A stretch of 64,000 bases of DNA from Chryseobacterium ureilyticum (GCF_900156735.1 NZ_FTOL01000012.1:1-64000), one strand, 5' to 3'; shown: positions 1-9,173, counted from the first letter of the stretch. Notes: generated from the letters alone by a model not told the origin. Translations and numbers: made by a program.

Positions 1-1
1 A

Positions 2-85
2 CAACAAATTCTTTTTTGGCTCGAAGTTGTTCTCAAAATCTTCTTAGGCAAGTATAATTTTCAAAATGAAAAATTAGCTTTTTAA
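2..85 (+). CDS. possible 3' end of a truncated upstream gene
   Basis: An open frame runs in from the left edge for 27 codons and stops at TAA (83-85). Its end has a hydrophobic, helix-like character (LEVVLKIFLGKYNF). It lies upstream of a strong hairpin with a T-run, which would suit the end of a plus-strand gene. Too little is present to name a family, and a second frame is also open to position 57, so this is weak. Confidence 0.25.
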   Translation, partial: QQILFWLEVVLKIFLGKYNFQNEKLAF

Positions 86-117
86 GGAATGACTAATTAC
101 TAGATTAAAAAAGCAAA

Positions 118-151
118 GAGGCTGTCCGAAAAGTTTGGACAGCCTCAATTT
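118..151. terminator. bidirectional intrinsic terminator
   Basis: A perfect 10-bp stem, GAGGCTGTCC (118-127) and GGACAGCCTC (137-146), encloses a 9-nt loop. A T-run follows on the plus strand and an A-run precedes it, so it can work in both directions. It could end both the truncated left-edge gene and the minus-strand endonuclease gene. Confidence 0.75.
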
Positions 152-247
152 TTGCTGGTTCTATTCTTACCCCAATACAGGAGGAGTATATGAATATTTG
201 ATTCTCAGAAGGTGTATCTGACTTTTAGGTCACTTCCTTTTGCTTTT

Positions 248-1324
248 TTAATCTTCTATAATAAATTTTGTATTGCTATTATCTAATTTAAGAAAATAAA
301 CTCCTTTTGGTAGACTTTTCAAATTAACTGTATTCCCATTCTCGAATGGTTTTTCAATTGTTTGAACATTTTGTCCAGCAGAATTAATAATTAATGCAAT
401 TTTAAATTTTTTCAAATCTTTTTCGCCAGTTACTCTTAAAACATTTCCTCTAACTGGATTTGGCACAATGGTTAGATTTTTAGATATTGAAACATCATCT
501 ACAGCCATAAAAGCTCCCCAAATCAGCGCAACAAATTCAGGGCGGTCTATATATGGATTCCTATTTCCCTGATATGTGAAAGCTGCATTATTTCGTGCTA
601 TTTCAAAAGCTGAGACTGGATCTCCATCATTCCACGCAAGTAATTGTTTGAGTTCCCAAGTTTGAAGACCTGGAAATGCCGAAGAGCCTAAAATGTTTCC
701 ACTGCTGAAACCAGAAAGTTGTGTTTCATATCTTGTTACAAAATATAAAATCATTCTTGCAATATCTCCCTTAAATTCATCTATTGGTTCAAAAACAGTA
801 CCTGCGTAGCCCGCGGAAGCCGAACTTCCTAATTTTGAACCATTTAATGAAGTAAAGGAAACCGTTCCTACTTTTCCAAATGGGTAATTTGATCGCATTC
901 CGTTTACCTTGCCATCAGTTGGTGTCACAAAATGGACATCTGATCTCATTGGTAAGTTTTGGTTAAATAAGCTTTGTGGTACTACATGCTCCCTATTATA
1001 ACAATCGCCTTCACTGCTGTAATTACCACACTGGTTAGAACCGTGGTTATAGTTGTATGGATCTGATCCAAGTGGATTTTCTGAATACATATCCATTACA
1101 GTTCCGTCGTTTTCATAAAAATAATCTCGGTCTGTAGTTTGAAATGCATTTAATAATCCTGCATACCCTTTGTCTTGGTGCCCATTGGTAATTATTGTTT
1201 TAAGTTTTGATTTTAGGGTTGCTCCAGAAAGACCTGCTGTTCCGTCATAATAATTCGTTGGTGCTTGTGCAGAGATTGTACAAAATACAAAGCCCGTCAA
1301 AAGATTTAGTAATAATTTTTTCAT
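248..1324 (-). CDS. secreted endonuclease I family nuclease with T9SS sorting domain
   Basis: A predicted secreted, non-specific nuclease of the endonuclease I (EndA/NucM) family, 358 aa. A signal peptide ends near residue 20 (CTISAQA). The nuclease domain covers about residues 22-240 and carries REHVVPQS (111-118), whose His is the family's metal-dependent catalytic residue, with further conserved residues in SDVHFVTPTDGKVNGMRS. The last 75 residues, from VPNPVRGNVLRV to GVYFLKL, look like a type A sorting domain for the Bacteroidota type IX secretion system. The protein is therefore probably exported through the outer membrane, where it could degrade extracellular DNA or RNA. It is transcribed alone. 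Three 14-bp tandem repeats lie just upstream of its start. Confidence 0.88.
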   Translation of the reverse strand: MKKLLLNLLTGFVFCTISAQAPTNYYDGTAGLSGATLKSKLKTIITNGHQDKGYAGLLNAFQTTDRDYFYENDGTVMDMYSENPLGSDPYNYNHGSNQCGNYSSEGDCYNREHVVPQSLFNQNLPMRSDVHFVTPTDGKVNGMRSNYPFGKVGTVSFTSLNGSKLGSSASAGYAGTVFEPIDEFKGDIARMILYFVTRYETQLSGFSSGNILGSSAFPGLQTWELKQLLAWNDGDPVSAFEIARNNAAFTYQGNRNPYIDRPEFVALIWGAFMAVDDVSISKNLTIVPNPVRGNVLRVTGEKDLKKFKIALIINSAGQNVQTIEKPFENGNTVNLKSLPKGVYFLKLDNSNTKFIIED

Positions 1325-1372
1325 GCTAATGTTAAAAAATAAAAGGTTTATAAAAGTTGTTTGAATGAATTT

Positions 1373-1414
1373 TTGTTTGGAAAATATTGTTTGGAGAATA
1401 TTGTTTGGAGAATA
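1373..1414. repeat. three tandem 14-bp repeats upstream of the endonuclease gene
   Basis: The unit TTGTTTGGAGAATA occurs at 1387-1400 and 1401-1414, preceded by a copy with one change (TTGTTTGGAAAATA) at 1373-1386. The array begins 49 bp upstream of the endonuclease start codon. Confidence 0.85.
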
Positions 1415-1452
1415 CTTAATTTTTATTCAGAAAATGATACATTGTATTTTAA

Positions 1453-1647
1453 TTATTTAGAGTGTGTTTGATGGTTAGATGGTCTGGGATGAATTTTTGT
1501 ATACTTAATACTAAATTTATAAGTCTGATGTATTATTAGCAAAAGAAAAAAAAGGGCACAACAGATTAGATAAAAGATATCCTTGGATGAAACCCTATGT
1601 TTACTATTACGTATTGCTTTTCTTTTTAATGTCCTTTTAAAACTCAT
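1453..1647 (-). CDS. small hypothetical single-pass membrane protein
   Basis: A 64-aa basic protein with one clear membrane segment (about residues 26-46, IFYLICCALFFLLLII) and a basic N-terminus rich in Lys and Arg. I do not recognise a family. It begins 10 bp after the stop codon of the PAP2 gene, so the two may be co-transcribed. No Shine-Dalgarno sequence is visible, and its ATG falls in the loop of a 12-bp inverted repeat. It could be a real small membrane protein or chance coding in AT-rich DNA. Confidence 0.35.
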   Translation of the reverse strand: MSFKRTLKRKAIRNSKHRVSSKDIFYLICCALFFLLLIIHQTYKFSIKYTKIHPRPSNHQTHSK

Positions 1648-1667
1648 TACATTACTTTTAAAAGGAC
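1631..1667. repeat. 12-bp inverted repeat spanning a stop and start codon
   Basis: GTCCTTTTAAAA (1631-1642) pairs perfectly with TTTTAAAAGGAC (1656-1667) across a 13-nt loop. In the minus-strand transcript the stop codon of the PAP2 gene lies in one arm and the ATG of the small ORF lies in the loop. No T-run follows, so it is not a typical terminator. Confidence 0.8.
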
Positions 1668-2467
1668 AATTGATAGTTTAGCCCCATTATATTCGTTTTA
1701 TCAAATTTTTGATAAAATGGCGAAATCATAGAAGCAGACTTACCCTTGCTGATGTTAAACAAAGAATTGATTTTGGGATATAACCAATAAGCTATTTCTG
1801 TTGACAATATCCCAACTCCAGCGCCTGCAAATACATCAGTTACCCAATGTTTGTTATTAATTACCCGGTATACACTTGTAAAAACCGCAAATGAATATCC
1901 CGATATTCCAAGCCAGTAATTGGTGTCCTTATATTCACGGAATAAAAAGTGGGCAGTCGAAAAGGCAACAGCAGCATGTCCCGAAGGAAACGACATATTA
2001 TTGGATTTATCAGGTCGTTCTTCTCCGATTAATTTCTTACTTGGAAGTACAATAGCCGCTGTCAAAGCCTGGCTGGTTGCAAAAATAATTGTTCTTTCTT
2101 TAAAATTATGTTTACCCTTCATTCCTGCTATATTCAAGGCATACACCATTGCAGCAGGGACGTACTGTGTATAATTATCCAGCTTTGAATTGGACAAATT
2201 ATGTTCATTCACTTCTCCCCTAACATCACGATCTATTTCTTTCATCTCAGGAACAACAAAACTGATGGCACCGACTGTAATCAAGCTTGCCGGGATAATT
2301 AATTTCTTGTAACTTAATTGATGATGTTTCAGATCAGATACTTCTAAAGAATCATAGTAATCTAGAGTATTTAACTTCAGACTGTCTTGTGCTGAGGCTA
2401 AACAACAAATCTGCATCAATATTATGAGCATATATTTTTTGAAAAAATTTGTCATGGGAATATGCAT
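1658..2467 (-). CDS. PAP2 superfamily membrane phosphatase
   Basis: A 269-aa lipid or sugar phosphatase of the type 2 phosphatidic acid phosphatase family. All three signature motifs are present: K144-x6-R151-P152, PSGH at 161-164, and R201-x5-H207-x3-D211. A signal-like hydrophobic N-terminus and several membrane segments place the active site at the periplasmic face. The substrate is unknown; undecaprenyl pyrophosphate, lipid A phosphate and phosphatidic acid are all possible. It lies 172 bp downstream of the metal ATPase gene on the same strand and may belong to the same island. The start could be Met1 or Met5. Confidence 0.88.
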   Translation of the reverse strand: MHIPMTNFFKKYMLIILMQICCLASAQDSLKLNTLDYYDSLEVSDLKHHQLSYKKLIIPASLITVGAISFVVPEMKEIDRDVRGEVNEHNLSNSKLDNYTQYVPAAMVYALNIAGMKGKHNFKERTIIFATSQALTAAIVLPSKKLIGEERPDKSNNMSFPSGHAAVAFSTAHFLFREYKDTNYWLGISGYSFAVFTSVYRVINNKHWVTDVFAGAGVGILSTEIAYWLYPKINSLFNISKGKSASMISPFYQKFDKTNIMGLNYQLSF

Positions 2468-2639
2468 TTTGATTTAATTCAGTGGTTATTTTCGAACATA
2501 GTTATTGATGTTCCGATATAAAACCGGAATAAAAACAATAGAATTATATTGATTTAAAGATTAGTTAGATATTGGAGGTTGCTTTAAAAACTTCATTTTA
2601 TTTATTGAATTGCAATGTTTAAAAAAATCTGAAAAGTAA

Positions 2640-4679
2640 TTATTCAAATTTCATTTTCTGAATTCTTACGGCATTCAGAATAGCAATAAGTGAAACTCCT
2701 ACATCAGCAAAAACAGCTTCCCACATGGTTGCTAAACCACCAGCTCCAAGAATAAGCACAATTGCTTTCACTACAAATGCTAGGATGATATTCTGCCAAA
2801 CAATCTTTTTTGTTTTTTTACCGATATTGATTGCCATGGGAATTTTTGAAGGTTTATCATCCTGAATTACGACATCGGCTGTTTCAATAGTCGCATCACT
2901 TCCTAATCCACCCATAGCAATTCCTACGTCACTCAATGCAACCACTGGTGCATCATTTACCCCGTCACCAACAAATGCGACGCTCTCTTTTCTTGCTTTA
3001 ATCTCTTTAACTTTATTGACTTTGTCTTCTGGAAGTAAATCACCAAAAGCATTATCAATTCCTATCTCGTCCGCAACATATTTAACCACACTACTTTTAT
3101 CCCCACTGAGCATAGTCACCTTAACATTAAGATTATGAAGTTTTTTGATTGTAATCCCTGCATCTTCTTTTATACTGTCTGCAATAGTAATAAGGCCAGC
3201 AAATTTTCCTTCATATGCTATTGCGATGATAGTATAAATAATTGTGGAAGGGTCAATATCATATTTAATATTGAATTTATCCATTAGCTTAAAATTACCC
3301 ACCAGCAAATCTTTTCCGTTCACAGTCGCTTTAAGACCGTGACCTGCAATTTCTTCAGTATTATCAAGATTGATAGAATTATCAATTTCTCCAACATACT
3401 CATGAATAGCGGTTGCGACAGGATGCGTTGACTTACTCTCCAGCGTATTTACAAGTTTAAGAATTTCATCCTGGTCAAAACCTGGTTCAATTTTAACTTC
3501 CTGAACTTTAAAAACACCTTCAGTCATTGTTCCGGTTTTGTCCATTACAACGTTTTGTATCTCAGCAATTTTATCGAGAAAATTACTTCCTTTAAATAAA
3601 ATCCCATTTCTGCTTGCGGCACCAATCCCTCCGAAATATCCTAAAGGAATCGATATTACCAATGCACAAGGGCATGAGATCACTAAAAATACCAGCGCAC
3701 GATACAACCAATCTCTAAATACATAATCATCAACAATGAAATATGGTACAACGCAGATTAAAATTGCCAATAAGACGACTATAGGTGTATATATACGAGC
3801 AAATTTTCTGATAAAAAGTTCTGTAGGGGCTTTTTGTGATGTGGCATTCTGTACCAATTCCAAAATCTTACTTAATTTACTGTCTTCGTAAGCAGTAGTG
3901 ATCTTTACTTGTGCGACGCTCGTCAGATTGATCATTCCTGCTAAAACTGACTCCCCTTTGCTTTTCGTATCTGGTTTACTTTCGCCTGTTAAAGCAGCGG
4001 TGTTGAAGGATGCCGAATCACTTAGCAATTCACCGTCCAACGCTAATTTTTCACCAGGTTTCAATTGAATAATCTCTCCTATTTTAGCTTGTGCAGCTTT
4101 TATAGTTTTAGGAATATTATTCTCCAAAATTGTAACCTCATCTGGTCGCTGGTCAAGTAAAGCTTTAATATTACTCTTAGCCCTTGTAACTGCGAGAGTT
4201 TGAAAGGTCTCTCCTACAGCATAGAACAACATTACAGCAACACCTTCAGGATATTCTGCGATAACAAATGCGCCGACAGTAGCAATGGTCATCAGTAAAA
4301 ATTCCGAAAAAACATCACCTTTTACGATACTTTCAATAGCTTCTTTTATAACAGGAAGGCCAACAGGAGCATAAGCAGCCACATACCATATTGTCCTAAT
4401 CCATCCATCAAACCATTCAATTTTAACGTAATTATCAAATACAATTCCCGTTAATAGAAGCACAAGTGATATTACTGATGGTAAAAACATTTGAAAAATA
4501 GTTTTATCCGTGCTTCCGTGGTCGTGTCCGTCTTCATCGCTATGATCATGATCATGCCCGTCGTTCGCTGTATGTTTCGATTTTTTCAGGAGATTATCAG
4601 CCTTTTTATCAATCTTTTCCTCTTGTGCAGAGCAGCAGAGCTGTTTGCCCTCTGCGTCATACTTGTGAATGTGTTCCAT
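2640..4679 (-). CDS. cadA: Zn2+/Cd2+/Pb2+-exporting P1B-type ATPase
   Basis: A 679-aa heavy-metal ATPase that would pump divalent metal from the cytoplasm to the periplasm. The first 60 residues hold a Cys pair (LCCSAQ) and a His/Asp-rich stretch (DGHDHDHSDEDGHDHG), likely metal binding, in place of a standard HMA domain. Visible motifs are the actuator TGES, the transport motif SCPCAL (near residue 335), the phosphorylation motif DKTGT (near 381), the HP locus (STHPVA) and GDGVNDAP. CPC with an HP motif fits the Zn/Cd/Pb (P1B-2) group rather than copper pumps, though exact specificity is inferred. It is the last gene of the nine-gene metal block, 43 bp after the mgtC-like gene. zntA is an equally suitable name. 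Confidence 0.93.
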   Translation of the reverse strand: MEHIHKYDAEGKQLCCSAQEEKIDKKADNLLKKSKHTANDGHDHDHSDEDGHDHGSTDKTIFQMFLPSVISLVLLLTGIVFDNYVKIEWFDGWIRTIWYVAAYAPVGLPVIKEAIESIVKGDVFSEFLLMTIATVGAFVIAEYPEGVAVMLFYAVGETFQTLAVTRAKSNIKALLDQRPDEVTILENNIPKTIKAAQAKIGEIIQLKPGEKLALDGELLSDSASFNTAALTGESKPDTKSKGESVLAGMINLTSVAQVKITTAYEDSKLSKILELVQNATSQKAPTELFIRKFARIYTPIVVLLAILICVVPYFIVDDYVFRDWLYRALVFLVISCPCALVISIPLGYFGGIGAASRNGILFKGSNFLDKIAEIQNVVMDKTGTMTEGVFKVQEVKIEPGFDQDEILKLVNTLESKSTHPVATAIHEYVGEIDNSINLDNTEEIAGHGLKATVNGKDLLVGNFKLMDKFNIKYDIDPSTIIYTIIAIAYEGKFAGLITIADSIKEDAGITIKKLHNLNVKVTMLSGDKSSVVKYVADEIGIDNAFGDLLPEDKVNKVKEIKARKESVAFVGDGVNDAPVVALSDVGIAMGGLGSDATIETADVVIQDDKPSKIPMAINIGKKTKKIVWQNIILAFVVKAIVLILGAGGLATMWEAVFADVGVSLIAILNAVRIQKMKFE

Positions 4680-4722
4680 AATATTTTGATTAAATGTTTA
4701 CATTTTTAAATCTTAAAGTAAG

Positions 4723-5199
4723 CTAAACGTTGTTTCCTTCATCATGATTACTTTTGTTTGAAATATTACTTTTTATTATCTTTCTAAACCATGTGAATTT
4801 ATTAAGAGATAATAATATGTAAATTAAAACGGTAGAAAATATGGCCAGTACATACATATTGAGAGCAACTGCAGAGCCGACTGCAGCCGTAGCCCATAAG
4901 GCAGATGACGTTGTTAGCCCCATAAGACCGTTGCCTTTATCCTTAAAGCTCAAACCTGCGCCGATAAAGCCGAGTCCCGTTGCTATCGCAGCGAGCATTC
5001 GTGCAATAGCAGATTTATCATCTGTAAGGTGAGATGCAATTGCAACAAACAGACACGAAGCCAAGGTAATTGCACCAAAAGTTCTGATTCCCGCATCTTT
5101 ATGGGATGTTTCCCTCTCAAAACCTATAATACAACCTAATACTATTGACAAAAAGAGTTTAGCTGCAATAATTAACTCAAAGCGGAGATCCATATTCAT
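4723..5199 (-). CDS. MgtC/SapB family membrane protein
   Basis: A 158-aa membrane protein of the MgtC/SapB family, about the size of the hydrophobic core without the C-terminal ACT-like domain of Salmonella MgtC. The conserved N-terminal region is visible (LGCIIGFERE followed by AGIRTFGAITLASCLF), then ATGLGFIGAGLSF and GLTTSSALWATAAVG. Relatives are linked to growth in low magnesium and to inhibition of the F1Fo ATP synthase; the role here is unknown. It starts 5 bp after the LTA-synthase-like gene, so the two are almost certainly co-transcribed, within a metal-resistance block. Confidence 0.88.
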   Translation of the reverse strand: MNMDLRFELIIAAKLFLSIVLGCIIGFERETSHKDAGIRTFGAITLASCLFVAIASHLTDDKSAIARMLAAIATGLGFIGAGLSFKDKGNGLMGLTTSSALWATAAVGSAVALNMYVLAIFSTVLIYILLSLNKFTWFRKIIKSNISNKSNHDEGNNV

Positions 5200-5204
5200 A
5201 TCAA

Positions 5205-7178
5205 TTATTTTTTTTGATTCTGCTTCAAACCATTATTTTTATAAAGGTAATAGGCTGTTTGATAATTCGCAATTGCCCTTCTTACTATTTCCGGCTTAGG
5301 TAATACAGCAATCTGATCGTTTTTTCCTTGTATATATTTAAAAGTCTCAACTTTTTGTTGGGGTGAAAGGATGACGAGATCATCATTCTCCATATAGGCA
5401 AGTTTTTGGTAAGTCCCAACAAATATTCTGGGAATATAGTTGTCGCTAAGTACATTTTTTCCATACAGATTGCTTGTATATTTCCATCCTAAAAAGTTAA
5501 ATAAAGTAGGATACAAATCAATTTGAGAACACATTTTATCGATTTTCAAAGACTGCTTGTCTTGAAGATTTACAATCATCGCGGGAATATGGTATTTTGA
5601 TATATCAATTTCATTTTTCCCAGCGCTGCTGGCACAGTGGTCTGCAACAATAACAATAACAGTATTTTTATACCATGGCTTATTTTTTATCTTTTTCAGA
5701 AATGCTCCTATTGCATAATCTGTATATTTAACTGCTCCTTCTCTTCCTGAACCAGAGGGAATATCAATTTTTCCATCCGGATAGGTGAACGGTCGGTGAT
5801 TTGACGTAGTCATAACAAAGTCGTAGAAGGGTTTGCCACTTTTATATTGCTGATCTGATTTTCTGATTACCTCATTGTAAAGATCCTCGTCACATATACC
5901 CCATGCGTTTTCGAAAGTAATATTTCTATCATCGATTGAAGTTCTTGGCGCAAGATAGTTTTCCTTTGCAAATGCATTTCTGTTTCTATCAATAATGTTA
6001 TATCCGTTATTCCCAAAATACTTGTTCATATTATCAAAATATCCGTCCCCTCCATAAAAAAAACTTGTATCATAACCCTGCTGACTGAAAATTGATCCTA
6101 TTGTTGTCAGCTGGTCATTATTTTTTCGTCTGACGATACTATTACCTGGTGTAGGGGGTATTGCAAGAGAAAGAGCTTCCATTCCTCGAACCGTTCTCGT
6201 ACCTGTAGCATACATATTTGTAAATAAAACACTTTCTTTTGCAAGCGAATCCAATACCGGAGTTATACCCTGATTATTTCCAAAAGTTTTCATGAAATCT
6301 GCACTGAAACTTTCCATTGTAATCATAATTACATTAGGTCTTTGTACAGTTGCTGTGGTGGGTTTAATTTTTCTTTCGATTGAGAAACTGTTCTGCAGAA
6401 ATATAGAACTGCTGTCTTTCAAATCATTTTTAATAATCTTAAAAGCATCCTTATTATCCATAAGTTGATAAAAATGATCGTAATTAATTTCATTATTATT
6501 ATAAGCAGAAAAGAATGAATAGATTCCTGATTTTGACAATTCATTTTGATAGCGGTTGGTACTCAAATCCGCAAAATTGTTTTCGACTAAGAAAGCATAA
6601 ACAAGAGTTGCTACAAAAATTCCAACCGTTATTTTCAGCCTTGACAAAAATCTGGTAGTGCCTTTGAAAGTATCAAAAAAATATTTTTTTCGGATACAGA
6701 AAAAAATTACAAAAAATGTGAGAATTATCATCACTGCAATTAATATTGGCAGGGGATAAGACTCATTGATATTATTAATTACTTCGTAAGTGTAAATAAG
6801 ATAGTCTACAGCGATAAAATTAAACCGGCTTTCAAATTCCTGCCAAAAAGTTATTTCAGCAAAAAAGGAAAAAAACAGAATCAATACAACAAGAGAAAAA
6901 GAAAAGTAGGTAATGATTTTATTTAATCTAGAATCTACCAATCGTTGGGGCAAAATCAACAAATAAAGGCTATATGGAAATATGAAAAACAAACCTACCC
7001 CTATGTCATATATAAGTCCTAATAAAAATACTCTAATAAAAGCTACTGCAGAAAACTCAGCCTTAGGAAATGAGGACAATACAAATCCCAGCCTTAGTAA
7101 AAAAGACATTATGATAAATAATAGAAAAAATCTGGTAAGCAATGCATAGCTGCTCTTAAAAAGACTTTTAGGTTTCAT
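5205..7178 (-). CDS. LTA synthase-like sulfatase-fold phosphoglycerol transferase
   Basis: A 657-aa membrane enzyme of the alkaline phosphatase/sulfatase superfamily, LtaS/OpgB-like. Five N-terminal membrane segments (to about residue 200) anchor a periplasmic catalytic domain from about 280. That domain shows the metal-binding Glu in MITMES (289), a likely nucleophilic Thr in GTRTVRGME (about 327-329) and a late metal site VADHC. In relatives it moves phosphoglycerol or phosphoethanolamine onto glycans or lipids. A Gram-negative has no lipoteichoic acid, so envelope modification is the likely job. It sits between the CDF exporter and the mgtC-like gene. Its ATG overlaps the stop of a 43-codon ORF as ATGA. 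Confidence 0.85.
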   Translation of the reverse strand: MKPKSLFKSSYALLTRFFLLFIIMSFLLRLGFVLSSFPKAEFSAVAFIRVFLLGLIYDIGVGLFFIFPYSLYLLILPQRLVDSRLNKIITYFSFSLVVLILFFSFFAEITFWQEFESRFNFIAVDYLIYTYEVINNINESYPLPILIAVMIILTFFVIFFCIRKKYFFDTFKGTTRFLSRLKITVGIFVATLVYAFLVENNFADLSTNRYQNELSKSGIYSFFSAYNNNEINYDHFYQLMDNKDAFKIIKNDLKDSSSIFLQNSFSIERKIKPTTATVQRPNVIMITMESFSADFMKTFGNNQGITPVLDSLAKESVLFTNMYATGTRTVRGMEALSLAIPPTPGNSIVRRKNNDQLTTIGSIFSQQGYDTSFFYGGDGYFDNMNKYFGNNGYNIIDRNRNAFAKENYLAPRTSIDDRNITFENAWGICDEDLYNEVIRKSDQQYKSGKPFYDFVMTTSNHRPFTYPDGKIDIPSGSGREGAVKYTDYAIGAFLKKIKNKPWYKNTVIVIVADHCASSAGKNEIDISKYHIPAMIVNLQDKQSLKIDKMCSQIDLYPTLFNFLGWKYTSNLYGKNVLSDNYIPRIFVGTYQKLAYMENDDLVILSPQQKVETFKYIQGKNDQIAVLPKPEIVRRAIANYQTAYYLYKNNGLKQNQKK

Positions 7179-7306
7179 ACCGAGAATAGATTTATTTTAA
7201 AGTTAAATGTGGATAGCGATCCCATGAACCGCCAAGGAAGCTTCCTGAAGTGATTGATAATACGTGGGCCAGAGCCAATAATTATGACATCAAATCTGTT
7301 TTCCAT
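7175..7306 (-). pseudogene. 43-aa ORF starting like a flavoprotein; possible gene remnant
   Basis: A short ORF starts with MENRFDVIIIGSGP, the beta-alpha-beta dinucleotide-binding start typical of FAD/NAD(P)-dependent oxidoreductases, then becomes unlike any family I recognise (RIINHFRKLPWRFMGS) and stops. Its stop overlaps the ATG of the LTA-synthase-like gene (ATGA). It may be the broken 5' end of an oxidoreductase gene or a short leader that couples translation. The motif is short enough to arise by chance. Confidence 0.25.
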
Positions 7307-7341
7307 ATTCCAATATTTTTGATTATTAATATTGTAAATCT

Positions 7342-8235
7342 TTAAAGATGTGCTTCGCCTTCTTTGTGTCCTTCTGTTTCAATTTGAAAAGTAGTATGTG
7401 AAATTTTAAAATCAGTAGTAGCTTTTTCTGTAAGTGTTTTTAGTAGAATATTCATATCCTCACTACGCTCAGCAATGACATGTGAGCTCATTGCATTAAA
7501 TCCTGAAGTAAGAGACCAAACATGCAGGTCATGTATTTTTTTGACTCCATTTATGGATTCAAGGGATTTCCGTAAATCTTCTATGTTAACATCATTTGGT
7601 GTACCTTCTAAGAGAACATTTATAGCCTCCTTCAACAGTTTCCAAGTCCTTGGAAATATTAAAAGACCTATTGCAGCAGAAATTAATGGATCAGCATAAT
7701 ACCAACCTGTTGTTAACATTATTATTCCTGCAATCATTACTCCTATCGATGTTAATCCATCGGAAAGAACTTCAAAATAAGCGCCCTTCATATTTAGACT
7801 CTCGGAAGAATCTTTACGGATAATTATGATCCCTATGATATTTACCACTAAACCAATCCCAGCTACAATCAACATAGGAGTACTTTGTACCTCTGGAGGA
7901 TTATTAAATCTCTGATATGCTTCAAACAAAACATATATAGAAATACCTAATAAAACAACCGCATTAATAACGGCAGCCAATATTTCTGTTCTATAGTAAC
8001 CAAAAGTTTTCTGAGAAGTTGCTTTTCTTTCACCTATCTTGATAGCAACGAATGCTAAAAATAGCCCTACCACATCTGTCAACATGTGTGCTGCGTCAGC
8101 TAACAACGCGAGACTCTTTGTTGTAATACCTCCTATTACCTCTGCAATCATATATGTGCCACTTAAGCACAGTACAATCAATAGATTTTTTTTGTGCTTT
8201 GATGAGGCTGAAAGATTTTTATTATCGTTATTCAT
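7342..8235 (-). CDS. czcD: cation diffusion facilitator, CzcD/ZitB type
   Basis: A 297-aa proton-coupled exporter of Zn2+ and related divalent metals across the inner membrane. It has six membrane segments and a C-terminal cytoplasmic domain (about residues 205-297) with HDLHVW and a closing SHTTFQIE metal-binding stretch. The transport-site motif HMLTD in TM2 (LLADAAHMLTDVVGLF) and the second Asp-bearing motif in TM5 (YFEVLSDGLTSIGVM) are intact. The protein ends in a His/Glu-rich tail (EGHKEGEAHL). It lies 28 bp after the bestrophin gene in the metal block. Together with the P-type ATPase and the Czc pump it gives three routes of metal export. Confidence 0.92.
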   Translation of the reverse strand: MNNDNKNLSASSKHKKNLLIVLCLSGTYMIAEVIGGITTKSLALLADAAHMLTDVVGLFLAFVAIKIGERKATSQKTFGYYRTEILAAVINAVVLLGISIYVLFEAYQRFNNPPEVQSTPMLIVAGIGLVVNIIGIIIIRKDSSESLNMKGAYFEVLSDGLTSIGVMIAGIIMLTTGWYYADPLISAAIGLLIFPRTWKLLKEAINVLLEGTPNDVNIEDLRKSLESINGVKKIHDLHVWSLTSGFNAMSSHVIAERSEDMNILLKTLTEKATTDFKISHTTFQIETEGHKEGEAHL

Positions 8236-8263
8236 AATTTCTAGATGTTATCTTATATCCAAA

Positions 8264-9142
8264 CTACATTTCAAAATAGGAATCATTCTCTTTTTTAGCG
8301 GGAATATTTTTCTCACCAATCATTTGAAGTAGGTTGATTTCAATCGTCTGAGCCAAAGCTGTCATTGGTGTATCAACAGGAGTATTCTCAAAAGGATCCT
8401 GCATGATAATAGCTGTTTTCTCTATCGTAATAAATATAATAGGGACAATAATAGTAGTGACTATTTCGACAGTCAACTGAGAATCTTCCAAACCAAAAGG
8501 CAATAAAAAAGCAAAAACATAAATCAATGTATGCAGCAGGATACTGTAAGCTCTTGGAAATACTGTATTTTTCAATCGCTCGCATTTTCCCATGCTGTCG
8601 CATAATCTCATAAGAACCTCATTTAACTGAACTTCTTTAAAATCAGAAATATGACCTTCCGCAGCAATTTTTCTAATCTGTTCGGAATGCTTATCCAAAA
8701 TTGCATTAGGAATATTTGTTCCTGTAATGTTATGGGACTGCAGATAATTCTTCACTTTATCTGAAAATACCTGTTTTCTCAATGCTTCACCCAAGGCATA
8801 CACCCACACAATCTGTCTTTCTGCAACTAGCCTGCTCTCCTCGGGTAGTTCAGGAACAAACTGTCTTACTAATCTTATAAAAGATCTTGAATCATTGACG
8901 ATAGCGCCCCATACGGTTCTTGCCTCCCACCATCTTTCATATGACTGTGCTGTTCTGAATGCCAGAAGTAATGACACTGCCGTTCCCAGCAATGCGGGGA
9001 TACTTAATGGAATAGATATTTTTTTAAATAGAGATATATCATCCAAAAAACCTATAAAAAAAGCAAAAAATACAATCAATATGATCTGGTACTTAATCTG
9101 ACGGACAAAATATCCTATCGAAATTCTTTTGTTGAGTAACAT
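8264..9142 (-). CDS. bestrophin family (UPF0187) ion channel
   Basis: A 292-aa membrane protein of the bestrophin family. Characteristic features are the hydrophobic stretch near the N-terminus, then SIPALLGTAVSLLLAFRT followed by SYERWWEARTVWGAIVNDSRS, and a conserved acidic stretch near residue 255 (QDPFENTPVDTPM) where bestrophins have their Ca2+ or gate-related region. Bacterial homologues form pentameric, generally cation-selective channels. Here it lies in a metal-efflux operon, 32 bp after the methyltransferase-like gene, so charge or ion balance during metal stress is a reasonable inference but not shown. Confidence 0.87.
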   Translation of the reverse strand: MLLNKRISIGYFVRQIKYQIILIVFFAFFIGFLDDISLFKKISIPLSIPALLGTAVSLLLAFRTAQSYERWWEARTVWGAIVNDSRSFIRLVRQFVPELPEESRLVAERQIVWVYALGEALRKQVFSDKVKNYLQSHNITGTNIPNAILDKHSEQIRKIAAEGHISDFKEVQLNEVLMRLCDSMGKCERLKNTVFPRAYSILLHTLIYVFAFLLPFGLEDSQLTVEIVTTIIVPIIFITIEKTAIIMQDPFENTPVDTPMTALAQTIEINLLQMIGEKNIPAKKENDSYFEM

Positions 9143-9173
9143 CGCTTTTTTGTATTTGATATTTATATTTTTT

